From positions 1 to 19,470 of the forward strand of contig CAYVUR010000014.1 of assembly GCA_964455185.1 (NCBI GenBank): a stretch of 19,470 nucleotides of DNA, in the 5' to 3' direction. The position numbers were made by a program, and so were the translations under genes. Below the pieces are notes generated by a model. That model was not told where the DNA came from. It was given only the letters and a program-made list of their open reading frames with translations, and did not search any database. Shown here piece by piece: positions 7,229 through 14,095 of this stretch. Position 1 is the stretch's first letter. The number at the start of each line of letters is the position of its first letter. Source of the DNA: CAISTG01 sp964455185. GTDB lineage: Bacteria > Patescibacteriota > Patescibacteriia > 2-01-FULL-39-33.

Positions 7229-8365
7229 TTAATCACCAATAAAAAATGTTTGATTTTTTGAATTAACTGCTTTATTTACTGATTTTTTAATCATTTCTTT
7301 AGTAATATCTCTACCACCAAGACCCATAATAATACTAATTATTTTTGCTTTAGACTTACCATACAAAGAACGCTTCAATTCTCCGGCTAAAATTCCTTCT
7401 TCTCCTAAAGATAAAGATTTATCTATCACAATGATATTTTTTTTATTACCAATTTCTTCAATAATTTCTTCTGCTGGAAATGGTCTTAAAGAAGTTATTT
7501 TTAGTGCTCCAACTTTTTTACCAGCTACTTTAAGTTCATCAATTGTATCTTTTATAGTTCCTAATACTGAACCCATAGCTACAATTACTGTGTCAGCTGA
7601 TTTATCGCCATAATAATTAACTAAAGAAAGTTTTCTACCAAAATATTTCTTAAAAAAAATCATTTCTTTAACAATCAACTTCTTAGAAGAAACAATATCA
7701 TTATGTAGTTGTTGTCTAATCTCCATATAATGCTTCGGGGTCGCAAAGGCACCAAAAGTTAATGGATTTTTAGGATCTAATTTTTCAGTTGGTTTAAAAG
7801 AAGGAAGATACTTTTTGATTAATTTTGGTTCGGCAATATCTACTGGCTCTACAGTATGTGTCAAAACAAAACCATCTAAATTAATCATGACCGGAATCTG
7901 ACAAGTTTCAGCAATTTTATAAGCTAAAATATGCAAATCACAAACTTCTTGATTATTTTCCCCATAAAACATAATCCAACCGGCATCACGCATTGTAACC
8001 GCATCCTGTTGGTCATTCCAAATATTGATAGGAGCAGAAACTGCACGATTAGCATCAGTCATAACAATAGGTAAACGCATACCTGCTACATTATACAAAA
8101 CTTCTGTCATCAATAATAATCCTTGAGAAGAAGTGGCAGTATAAGTTCTAGCTCCAGCAGCTGAAGCTCCAACCAAAATAGACATCGCAGCAAATTCACT
8201 TTCTGCCCTGATATACTCATAATCCGCCTTACCATCCGCCTTAAATTTTGCCAAATCTTCTACTATGTGAGTTTGGGGCGTAATCGGATAACAAGAGACT
8301 ACATCCACTCCAATATTTTTAATTGTTTCTGCGATTGCTCGCGAACCCTCTAATATTTTTTTCAT
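7229..8365 (-). CDS. porA: 2-oxoacid:ferredoxin oxidoreductase alpha subunit (pyruvate type)
   Basis: This is the alpha subunit of POR, which contributes the substrate pocket and the pyrimidine side of the thiamine diphosphate site shared with PorB. YPITPQT (about 26-32) is the family hallmark. ESEFAAMSILVGASAAGAR and TATSSQG follow, then NRAVSAPINIWNDQQDAVTMRDAGW, which resembles pyruvate-type alpha chains more than 2-oxoglutarate ones. The C-terminal transketolase-like part includes VIVAMGSVLGTIKD and GALKITSLRPFPAEEI. At 378 residues it is of normal length. It is the last gene of the DsbA-like/porG/porD/porA unit, starting 1 nt after the porD stop. A GAGGAG ribosome site lies in the end of porD, about 10 nt before the ATG. 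Confidence 0.95.
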   Translation of the reverse strand: MKKILEGSRAIAETIKNIGVDVVSCYPITPQTHIVEDLAKFKADGKADYEYIRAESEFAAMSILVGASAAGARTYTATSSQGLLLMTEVLYNVAGMRLPIVMTDANRAVSAPINIWNDQQDAVTMRDAGWIMFYGENNQEVCDLHILAYKIAETCQIPVMINLDGFVLTHTVEPVDIAEPKLIKKYLPSFKPTEKLDPKNPLTFGAFATPKHYMEIRQQLHNDIVSSKKLIVKEMIFFKKYFGRKLSLVNYYGDKSADTVIVAMGSVLGTIKDTIDELKVAGKKVGALKITSLRPFPAEEIIEEIGNKKNIIVIDKSLSLGEEGILAGELKRSLYGKSKAKIISIIMGLGGRDITKEMIKKSVNKAVNSKNQTFFIGD

Positions 8366-8366
8366 A

Positions 8367-8642
8367 TTATTTTTTCTCCTCTCTCATAGTTATTGCTTTA
8401 ACTGGACACGCTTCAGCGCATAAACCACAACCTTTGCAATAATCAAGGTCTGTTTCATAAAAAAATTTACCAGCCGAATTTTTTTCTTCAGTATTAAAAC
8501 AAATTCCTTCGGGACAAACACTATCGCAAATACCGCAACCAATACATTTTTCGTGATCAATGTCTGGATAATGCTGTTCACGCCAATTGCCAGTTTTAAT
8601 TTCTTTAGTGGTTCCCGGTTGAGCTGTTAATTTTATTTTCAT
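8367..8642 (-). CDS. porD: 2-oxoacid:ferredoxin oxidoreductase delta (ferredoxin-like) subunit
   Basis: This 91-residue subunit carries two [4Fe-4S] clusters that pass electrons from the catalytic core to free ferredoxin. Two complete CxxCxxCxxxCP motifs are visible: C33, C36, C39 and C43 (CIGCGICDSVCP), and C69, C72, C75 and C79 (CKGCGLCAEACP). The N-terminal lead (about 30 residues, with GNWREQHYPDID) is typical of PorD rather than of a free ferredoxin. It is packed between porG (3-nt gap) and porA (1-nt gap), so the three are certainly one transcript. The soluble ferredoxin at 13476-13667 could be its acceptor, but that link is inference. Confidence 0.95.
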   Translation of the reverse strand: MKIKLTAQPGTTKEIKTGNWREQHYPDIDHEKCIGCGICDSVCPEGICFNTEEKNSAGKFFYETDLDYCKGCGLCAEACPVKAITMREEKK

Positions 8643-8645
8643 ATA

Positions 8646-9188
8646 TTAATTCTGATTTATTATTTCAAAACCTCGTCTCAAGGCAGCAATATTTTTCTCA
8701 GCTATTTCTAAAGAAAATCTTTCTTTAATTGCTTTCTCAGCGCTTGATAATTTAATTAATCCGGTAGCTCCAGCAAAAGCACCCAAAAGGACGGTATTAA
8801 TAATCGGCTTACCAATAACTTCTAAAGCTAAACCAGAAGCATTAATAGTTTTAATTTTAAAATTTTTAGGCAAAGATAATTCTGAAACTTTTTTTGAAGT
8901 ATTTATAATAACCAAGGCACTACGCTTTAAATCTACTAAAATTTTTCCATCATTTAAAAGTGACACATCCTGCACAATAACATAATCTGGAGAATATACT
9001 TGACTACGCAATCTAATTGACTTTGAATCAATTCTAACATAAGCCGTTACTGGAGCGCCACGTCGTTCTACTCCAAAATTAGGAAAAGCTTGAACTTCTT
9101 TGCCATCATAAAAAGCGGCTTCTGCTAACAATTCCGCCATAGTTACTGAACCTTGTCCACCTCTACCATGTATTCTTATTTCTATCAT
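8646..9188 (-). CDS. porG: 2-oxoacid:ferredoxin oxidoreductase gamma subunit
   Basis: This 180-residue gamma subunit begins MIEIRIHGRGGQGS. The GRGGQGS loop (8-14) is its hallmark, followed by AFPNFGVERRGAPVTAYVRI. The C-terminal half includes NTVLLGAFAGATGLI, also typical. In POR the gamma subunit binds coenzyme A and helps assemble the complex. The start codon overlaps the TGA stop of the upstream DsbA-like gene by 4 nt (ATGA), so its translation is probably coupled to that gene. porD follows after 3 nt. Confidence 0.94.
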   Translation of the reverse strand: MIEIRIHGRGGQGSVTMAELLAEAAFYDGKEVQAFPNFGVERRGAPVTAYVRIDSKSIRLRSQVYSPDYVIVQDVSLLNDGKILVDLKRSALVIINTSKKVSELSLPKNFKIKTINASGLALEVIGKPIINTVLLGAFAGATGLIKLSSAEKAIKERFSLEIAEKNIAALRRGFEIINQN

Positions 9189-10168
9189 ATATTATTAATT
9201 AATTCTTTATATTTTTTAATAATTGCTTCCCAATCGGTAGCACTGATTGCTCCTTCTAATTTATTGCCATTAATAAAGAAAGTTGGCGTACCTCTAACTC
9301 CTAAATCTAAGGCATCTTGAGTGTCTTGCGCTAATCTTTGGCGATATTTATCAGAAATTACACATTGATTAAGTTTATCCCAATCAAGCCCTGACATAAT
9401 CGCTAAATTTTTAACATCTTCAGTGGTTTTAATTTTTCCTTGATTACTAAAAAGTCGATCATGAAACTGCCAAAACTTTCCCTGTTCCTCAGCACACAAA
9501 GCGGCTTGAGCTAACATAATTGAATCATTTCCTCTAACTGGATAATTGCGAAAAATAAACAATAATTCATTTTGATACTTACTAATTATTGAACGAATTA
9601 TAGGAAATTCTTCTAAACAAACCGGGCAATCAAAATCAGCAAATTCCACGATTACTAAAGTAGAAGTTTGATTACCCCAAAAAGATGAACCATATCTTTC
9701 TGCTAATTCTCTATTTTTATCTTTAATTATTATAGTGCTAGTAGTAATAGTACTAGTAGCAACGGATTCACTACTACTAGTAGTAGTCTTTTTTATTAAT
9801 TCCTGTACTAAAGTATTATTTTCAAGTTTTCCTGATTCAGTCATTTGTTTAGCTCGATCAACAATTTCATTAATTATTTTTTGTCTTTTCTGTATTTCTA
9901 TAAATATGGAAATAAAAAAAATAGAAACGGCTAAAAAAAATATTATTAAAAGCGCCCAAAGCCACCAATTAGATTTTCTATTATAAACAAAATCACTAGA
10001 ATATTGACTTAAAATTTTATCTGATGATAATTGTAAATTATCAGGCAAATTTAAAATTTCACTCTGATTAAAAGATTGATTAATTAAAAAAGAATCCTTT
10101 GTCTCGTTTAAGGAAAAATTTGGTGAATTTGCTTGATTTTTTAATTTTTTAAATTCTTCAAAATTCAT
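9185..10168 (-). CDS. Membrane-anchored DsbA-like thioredoxin-fold protein
   Basis: This 327-residue protein has a cytoplasmic N-terminal stretch (1 to about 66) and one transmembrane segment (about 68-90, beginning WWLWALLIIFF). A Ser/Thr-rich linker follows (about 127-148), then an outward-facing DsbA/thioredoxin_4-type domain. The redox motif is CPVC (181-184) in EFADFDCPVC, with the cis-proline loop GTPTFFING near the C-terminus. Such proteins form or isomerise disulfides in exported proteins. The DNA for the linker holds ACT/AGT triplet repeats, including a 16-nt perfect palindrome at 9771-9786; triplet changes would alter linker length without breaking frame. It is the first gene of the unit ending in porGDA and overlaps porG by 4 nt, an unexpected partner for a cytoplasmic POR. 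No DsbB or VKOR partner is in the window. Confidence 0.88.
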   Translation of the reverse strand: MNFEEFKKLKNQANSPNFSLNETKDSFLINQSFNQSEILNLPDNLQLSSDKILSQYSSDFVYNRKSNWWLWALLIIFFLAVSIFFISIFIEIQKRQKIINEIVDRAKQMTESGKLENNTLVQELIKKTTTSSSESVATSTITTSTIIIKDKNRELAERYGSSFWGNQTSTLVIVEFADFDCPVCLEEFPIIRSIISKYQNELLFIFRNYPVRGNDSIMLAQAALCAEEQGKFWQFHDRLFSNQGKIKTTEDVKNLAIMSGLDWDKLNQCVISDKYRQRLAQDTQDALDLGVRGTPTFFINGNKLEGAISATDWEAIIKKYKELINNI

Positions 10169-10181
10169 AATAGTTAATTAA

Positions 10182-10190
10182 ATTATATCA
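10182..10190 (-). promoter_or_regulatory. Extended -10 promoter of the DsbA-like/porGDA unit
   Basis: On the minus strand TGATATAAT is a perfect -10 with the TGn extension. The -35 region is only a T-rich tract. Transcription would start near 10175, giving a leader of fewer than 10 nt. Confidence 0.5.
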
Positions 10191-10226
10191 AAAATCAAAA
10201 ATTAAAAAAAGCTATAATTAAAAAAA

Positions 10227-10252
10227 CAAAAAGCACTCCTGTTAGGAGCGCT
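10227..10252 (-). terminator. Terminator of ileS
   Basis: On the minus strand a 9-bp stem is formed by AGCGCTCCT (10252-10244) and AGGAGTGCT (10240-10232), with one G-U pair and a 3-nt loop. TTTTGTTTTTTT follows. It lies just past the ileS stop and before the promoter of the DsbA-like gene. Confidence 0.85.
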
Positions 10253-10264
10253 TGAATTATTTAA

Positions 10265-13156
10265 TTATATTTTTTCAATTTTTAATTTTGTTTTTTCTCC
10301 ATTAATATTTATTGTTTTTTCTTCAATTTTTTCTTCTTGTAATTGTTGAGTAATGGTAGCTTTTTTTAATTCTTGACTAATGACCGAATCAGAAAATACC
10401 TTTCTAACAAATTTTCCGTCTGACTCCCATTTAATTATGATATTATCTCTAATAGTTAAATTAGCATCCTTTCTCATGCCATTAATAGTACGAACTATTT
10501 CTCGCAATGTTCCTTCAAGTTTTAATTCTTCAGTAATCTCTGTATTAAGTTCAACTTTAATTTCACTAGATTTATTGATTAAAACTTTTTTTACATTAAC
10601 TTCATCAGCTATAATTGATAAAAACATTTCATTAATGTTAAGTCCATATATTGAGATTTCTGATAAGGGTTGACGAATTTTAATGCCTAATTCCGAACGT
10701 TTAGCCAAGCCAAGTTCAACTGCTTTTCTAACTAACTTCATGTCCTCAATAATTTTTTCATCAACTTCTTTTGTCGCTGGCCATTTTTCTAAATGCACAG
10801 ATTCTAATTGGCCACCAACCTCTTTATAAATTTGTTCAGCAATAAAAGGGGTGAAGGGGGCCATTATTTTTGATAATTCTAACAATACATATTGAAAAGT
10901 AAATAAAGCTTGTTGTTTATCAATTTGATTATCTGACTTAAAGCGATCACGACTACGTCTAAGCCACCAAGTAGAAAATTCATCAATAAATTCTTGAATT
11001 GGTCGAGTAGAACGAGGCAGATCATAAGCTTCCATTTGTTTGGTAACCTCATTAATTAAAACATTTAATTTAGCAATAAGCCAAGTATCTAGAATATTAT
11101 TGTTTTGTAAAAATTTATTATCTAATTCATCTTTGTTATCTAACAATCGATAAGTTTTATAAAAACTCAAAATATTGTTAAGCAACATTATAACTTTCTG
11201 CATTGCTTCTTTAACTCCATTATCATCAAAATTAATATTTTCTGCCTGCATTACTGGAGAAGTCAAAAGATAATAACGTAAAGCATCGGCTCCATATTGT
11301 TCCATAATTAAATCAGGTTCAGTATAATTAGCTAAACGTTTTGACATTTTCTTACCATCGTCAGCCAAAACTATACCATTAACAATTACATTTTTAAAAC
11401 AATTTTTTCCTAAAATAGCTGTTGCAATTATATGTAAATAATAAAACCAAGCACGAGTTTGATCGACGCCTTCAGCAATAAATTCTGCTGGAAATCCAGC
11501 TTTAAATTTTTCTTCATTTTCAAAAGGATAATGCTGTTGAGCATAAGGCATGGAACCGCTATCAAACCAAGTATCTAAAACATCAGGAATACGTTTCATT
11601 TTACTACCGCAAGAACAAGGAATCTCTATTTTATCAACAACATGTTTATGTAAATCTGAAACCTTTTCTCCACTCTCTTTTTCCAATTCAGCTACGCTAC
11701 CAATTACTTTAAGTTCGCCACAATCACATTGCCAAATAGGAATAACTGAAGCCCAAAATCTCTGACGAGAAATTGACCAATCACGTGCCCCCTCTAACCA
11801 ATTACCAAAACGACCTTCTTTTATATGTGCTGGCGACCAATTAATTTCTTTGGCAGTTTTAAGAGCTGTTTCTTTTATATCAATTACTTTAACAAACCAA
11901 GATGAAGTAGCATAATTAATAAGCGGGGTATCACAACGCCAACAATGTGGGTAGCTATGTTCATATTCTTGACTAGCAAAAAGCAATTTATGTTTATCTA
12001 AATATTCAATAACCTTGCGATCAGTAGATTTAGTATCATTAATCGGCTTAACATTTAAACCAGCAAAATCAACAACTTCATCTTTGAAATTTCCCGATAA
12101 GGTAATATTTTGAATAAAAGAGAGATTTTTTTCTTTACCTAATTGCATATCTTCTTCACCGTAAGCTGGAGCGATATGCACCACACCGGTACCATCTTCA
12201 GTAGTAACAAAATCAGCACTAACAATTTTATAAAGATTTTCTGAATTAGGTAATTTTTTTCTTGTTTCTTCGCTTTCGTAATATGGAAATAATGGTTTAT
12301 ATTTTTTTTCTATAAGATTAGATCCTTTCAATTCTTTTATTATTTCAAATTTCTGACCAACTAAAACTTTTTCTACTAAATCTTTAGCTAAAATAAATTT
12401 ACTTTCATCCAATTTAACTAAAACATAATCAATATCTTCTCCCACGGCAAGCGCTACATTACCCGGCAAAGTCCAAGGAGTAGTAGTCCAAGCCAAAACA
12501 TAAGTATCTGGTTCATCAACTAACTCAAATTTAGCTGTCACTGATAAATCTTTAATGTCTTTATATCCTTCACTAACTTCTTGCTGTGATAAAGTAGTTT
12601 CACAACGTGGACAAACATGCATCGAACGGTAACCCTCATAAATTAATCCTTTGTCATATAATTGTTTAAACACCCACCAAACAGATTCCATGTATTGCAA
12701 ATCCATTGTTTTATAAGAATTATCCATGTCTGCCCAACGCCCAAAACGTTTAATAGTTTTTTTCCATTCTTCAACATATAACAAAACTTTACTTCGGCAA
12801 TATTCATTAAACTTATCAATACCATATTCTTCTATGTCTTTCTTATTCTTAAATCCTAATTCTTTCTCTACCATATTTTCAATCGGTAAGCCATGACAAT
12901 CCCAACCCCAGCGACGCTCAACATAATATCCACGCATTGTCCAAAAACGAGGAACTACATCCTTCATTAAACTAGCTACCATATGACCATAATGAGGTGT
13001 GCCAGTAGCAAATGGCGGGCCATCATAAAAACTATACCGCTTGCCATCTTTAGTTTGTTCCAAAGATTTTTCAAAAATTTTATTATCTTCCCAAAATTTC
13101 TGAATTTCTTTTTCGCGTTCTGAAATTGAATTAATCATTTTTTTTGTTTCTGACAT
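10265..13156 (-). CDS. ileS: Isoleucyl-tRNA synthetase (type 2-like)
   Basis: This class I synthetase charges tRNA-Ile. The ATP-binding HIGH variant is HYGH (55-58) in PPFATGTPHYGH, followed by GWDCHGLPIEN. The second signature is KMSKR in DDGKKMSKRLANYTEPD. The CP1 editing domain contains AWTTTPWTLPGNVALAVG. CxxC pairs suggest bound zinc: CPRC, CWRC, and CDCG with CSCG. The 963 residues and the PPFATGxPHYGH form resemble type 2 (eukaryote-like) IleRS, a group often naturally resistant to mupirocin; resistance here is only inference. It is a single-gene unit with its own promoter, T-box leader and terminator. I kept the ATG at 13156 because it lies about 18 nt past the leader's T run. There is no Shine-Dalgarno sequence. 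Confidence 0.96.
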   Translation of the reverse strand: MSETKKMINSISEREKEIQKFWEDNKIFEKSLEQTKDGKRYSFYDGPPFATGTPHYGHMVASLMKDVVPRFWTMRGYYVERRWGWDCHGLPIENMVEKELGFKNKKDIEEYGIDKFNEYCRSKVLLYVEEWKKTIKRFGRWADMDNSYKTMDLQYMESVWWVFKQLYDKGLIYEGYRSMHVCPRCETTLSQQEVSEGYKDIKDLSVTAKFELVDEPDTYVLAWTTTPWTLPGNVALAVGEDIDYVLVKLDESKFILAKDLVEKVLVGQKFEIIKELKGSNLIEKKYKPLFPYYESEETRKKLPNSENLYKIVSADFVTTEDGTGVVHIAPAYGEEDMQLGKEKNLSFIQNITLSGNFKDEVVDFAGLNVKPINDTKSTDRKVIEYLDKHKLLFASQEYEHSYPHCWRCDTPLINYATSSWFVKVIDIKETALKTAKEINWSPAHIKEGRFGNWLEGARDWSISRQRFWASVIPIWQCDCGELKVIGSVAELEKESGEKVSDLHKHVVDKIEIPCSCGSKMKRIPDVLDTWFDSGSMPYAQQHYPFENEEKFKAGFPAEFIAEGVDQTRAWFYYLHIIATAILGKNCFKNVIVNGIVLADDGKKMSKRLANYTEPDLIMEQYGADALRYYLLTSPVMQAENINFDDNGVKEAMQKVIMLLNNILSFYKTYRLLDNKDELDNKFLQNNNILDTWLIAKLNVLINEVTKQMEAYDLPRSTRPIQEFIDEFSTWWLRRSRDRFKSDNQIDKQQALFTFQYVLLELSKIMAPFTPFIAEQIYKEVGGQLESVHLEKWPATKEVDEKIIEDMKLVRKAVELGLAKRSELGIKIRQPLSEISIYGLNINEMFLSIIADEVNVKKVLINKSSEIKVELNTEITEELKLEGTLREIVRTINGMRKDANLTIRDNIIIKWESDGKFVRKVFSDSVISQELKKATITQQLQEEKIEEKTININGEKTKLKIEKI
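11128..11182. repeat. Internal ileS copy of the 55-nt repeat
   Basis: These 55 bases, in the C-terminal third of ileS, are identical and in the same orientation to bases 1-55 of the window. The reading frame here is intact, so this is the native copy. Confidence 0.9.
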
Positions 13157-13173
13157 AGTAATAACATTAAAAT

Positions 13174-13330
13174 AAAAAAACCGAGTACGGAATCCGGAGC
13201 CCTCGCAGGCGGTACCATCTCGGAATTTAACTTAATTGATTGCTATTACGGGCATTCCCGACCGGTTCTACTCTTTACTTTTTTTCTAAAAAGTAAATTT
13301 CTTCCGGCAGCTCCTCCGGTGATTTCGGAG
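13174..13330 (-). promoter_or_regulatory. Isoleucine T-box riboswitch with an ultrashort Stem I, ileS leader
   Basis: Read on the minus strand, the leader begins with the mini-hairpin CTCCGAAATCACCGGAG (13330-13314). Its 5-bp stem holds a 7-nt loop with AUC, an isoleucine codon (13323-13321), as specifier, followed by A. Next come a 10-bp TTTACTTTTT/AAAAAGTAAA hairpin (13297-13274) enclosed by CCGG/CCGG, then CGGG-AATG-CCCG (13260-13249). The T-box core TGGTACCGCC is at 13217-13208. The bulge UGGU would pair with an ACCA tRNA end, matching the A73 discriminator of tRNA-Ile. CCGAG/CTCCGG can form the antiterminator around it. The alternative CTCGG arm (13185-13181) precedes seven T residues (13180-13174), giving a terminator weaker than that of thrS. 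No Shine-Dalgarno follows, which favours transcriptional control. Uncharged tRNA-Ile should raise ileS expression. Confidence 0.85.
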
Positions 13331-13358
13331 TATTAACGCTTTTAAAAATTGTATTGTT

Positions 13359-13387
13359 ACAATAACAAAAATAAATCAAAAAGTCAA
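13359..13387 (-). promoter_or_regulatory. Promoter of the ileS T-box leader
   Basis: On the minus strand TTGACT (13387-13382) and TATTGT (13364-13359) are 17 nt apart. The start would be near 13352, only about 22 nt before the specifier hairpin. The -10 lies in a perfect 13-nt palindrome, TATTGTTACAATA (13352-13364), which may or may not be an operator. Confidence 0.55.
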
Positions 13388-13419
13388 AATACTATTAAAG
13401 TAACAAAATAATTAATTAC

Positions 13420-13453
13420 AAAAACTCTTCATTATTAATGATAATGAAGAGTT
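13420..13453 (-). terminator. Terminator of the argS-response regulator-ferredoxin unit
   Basis: A 12-bp perfect inverted repeat, AACTCTTCATTA (13423-13434) and TAATGAAGAGTT (13442-13453), has a 7-nt loop and runs into TTTTTG on the minus strand. It is the only terminator seen downstream of argS. Confidence 0.85.
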
Positions 13454-13475
13454 AAAAATGTTTTCTTTTTTAATT

Positions 13476-13667
13476 TTATTCTTTGCTAATTGCTTGCACT
13501 GGACAAGAAGCAATTGCTTCATCAATTTTATTTTCTAAAGCAGTATAATCAGCTTCTAAAACTGTAGCCATCATTTTACCATCAACTTCAGCTACTTTAA
13601 AAACTTCTGGGCAAATACCCTCACAAGTACCGCAAGCAATGCAAGAGTCACTAATTTTTGGTTTCAT
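13476..13667 (-). CDS. Small [4Fe-4S] ferredoxin
   Basis: This 63-residue electron carrier has the motif CIACGTCEGICP (C9, C12, C15, C19) and a single late cysteine in CPVQAI (about C55). That pattern fits the single-cluster ferredoxins known from Pyrococcus and Thermotoga, where C9, C12, C15 and the late cysteine hold the cluster. A full second motif, as in clostridial 2[4Fe-4S] ferredoxins, is absent. The acidic middle (EVDGKMMATVLEADY) is also typical. It is the last gene of the leftward argS unit, 11 nt after the response regulator. It is a plausible electron acceptor for the POR encoded elsewhere in the window, though nothing in the sequence proves that pairing. Confidence 0.93.
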   Translation of the reverse strand: MKPKISDSCIACGTCEGICPEVFKVAEVDGKMMATVLEADYTALENKIDEAIASCPVQAISKE

Positions 13668-13678
13668 AATTTATAAAA

Positions 13679-14068
13679 TTATTTCTTTATTTTTTGTAAC
13701 AACTCTTTAACTTTAGCAGAAAGTGTTGCTGGTGTAAAGTCAGATTTTATTAAATATCCATCAACTTTAAAATTAGCAGCCTGATCTCTATCTTTCTTTT
13801 GAGTCAAATTACTCCAAATATAAATTTTAATTTTTTTAAGTTGTTCATCAGCTTTAATCATATTAAACAACTTAAAACCATCAATACCCGGCATCATTAT
13901 ATCTAAAAGTATTAAATCTGGCATTTCGCTTTTTAAAATATCAATTGCTTTCAAGCTTTCATTAATAACTATAACATCAATACCATCCATAATCATTTTC
14001 ATTTTATAAATTTCAGCCAAGTCTGGTTCGTCTTCTATAATAGCTACTTTATATTTTGTTGAAATCAT
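13679..14068 (-). CDS. Single-domain (CheY-like) response regulator
   Basis: This 129-residue protein is a receiver domain only, with no output domain. The acidic pocket is E12-D13 (IIEDEPD), the phospho-acceptor is D56 (LLDIMMPG), the switch Ser is S86 (IYIWSN), and the conserved Lys is K108 (YLIKSDF). The Trp just before S86 (usually a small hydrophobic residue) is slightly unusual. It should act by protein-protein contact. Its kinase is unknown; the histidine kinase at the right edge lacks a receiver and is one candidate. It sits 27 nt downstream of argS and 11 nt upstream of the ferredoxin gene with no visible promoter, so it is probably read from the argS promoter. Confidence 0.94.
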   Translation of the reverse strand: MISTKYKVAIIEDEPDLAEIYKMKMIMDGIDVIVINESLKAIDILKSEMPDLILLDIMMPGIDGFKLFNMIKADEQLKKIKIYIWSNLTQKKDRDQAANFKVDGYLIKSDFTPATLSAKVKELLQKIKK

Positions 14069-14095
14069 ATCTTTAAAATTTATTTTTACATCTAA

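Noticed and set aside
9738..9787. AGT/ACT triplet repeats with a 16-nt palindrome as a phase-variable tract or regulatory site
   Set aside because: They encode the Ser/Thr linker of the DsbA-like protein, and triplet changes keep the frame. A low-complexity linker explains them.
12643..12825. Short frames inside ileS, uvrA, porA, porB and the fusion gene on either strand
   Set aside because: They lie within well-identified genes in other frames and have no ribosome sites or family features; they are shadows.
13174..13330. Reading the ileS leader as a translational T-box like the actinobacterial ones
   Set aside because: No Shine-Dalgarno exists between the leader and the ATG to be sequestered, and a T7 run follows the last arm. 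Kept as a less likely alternative.
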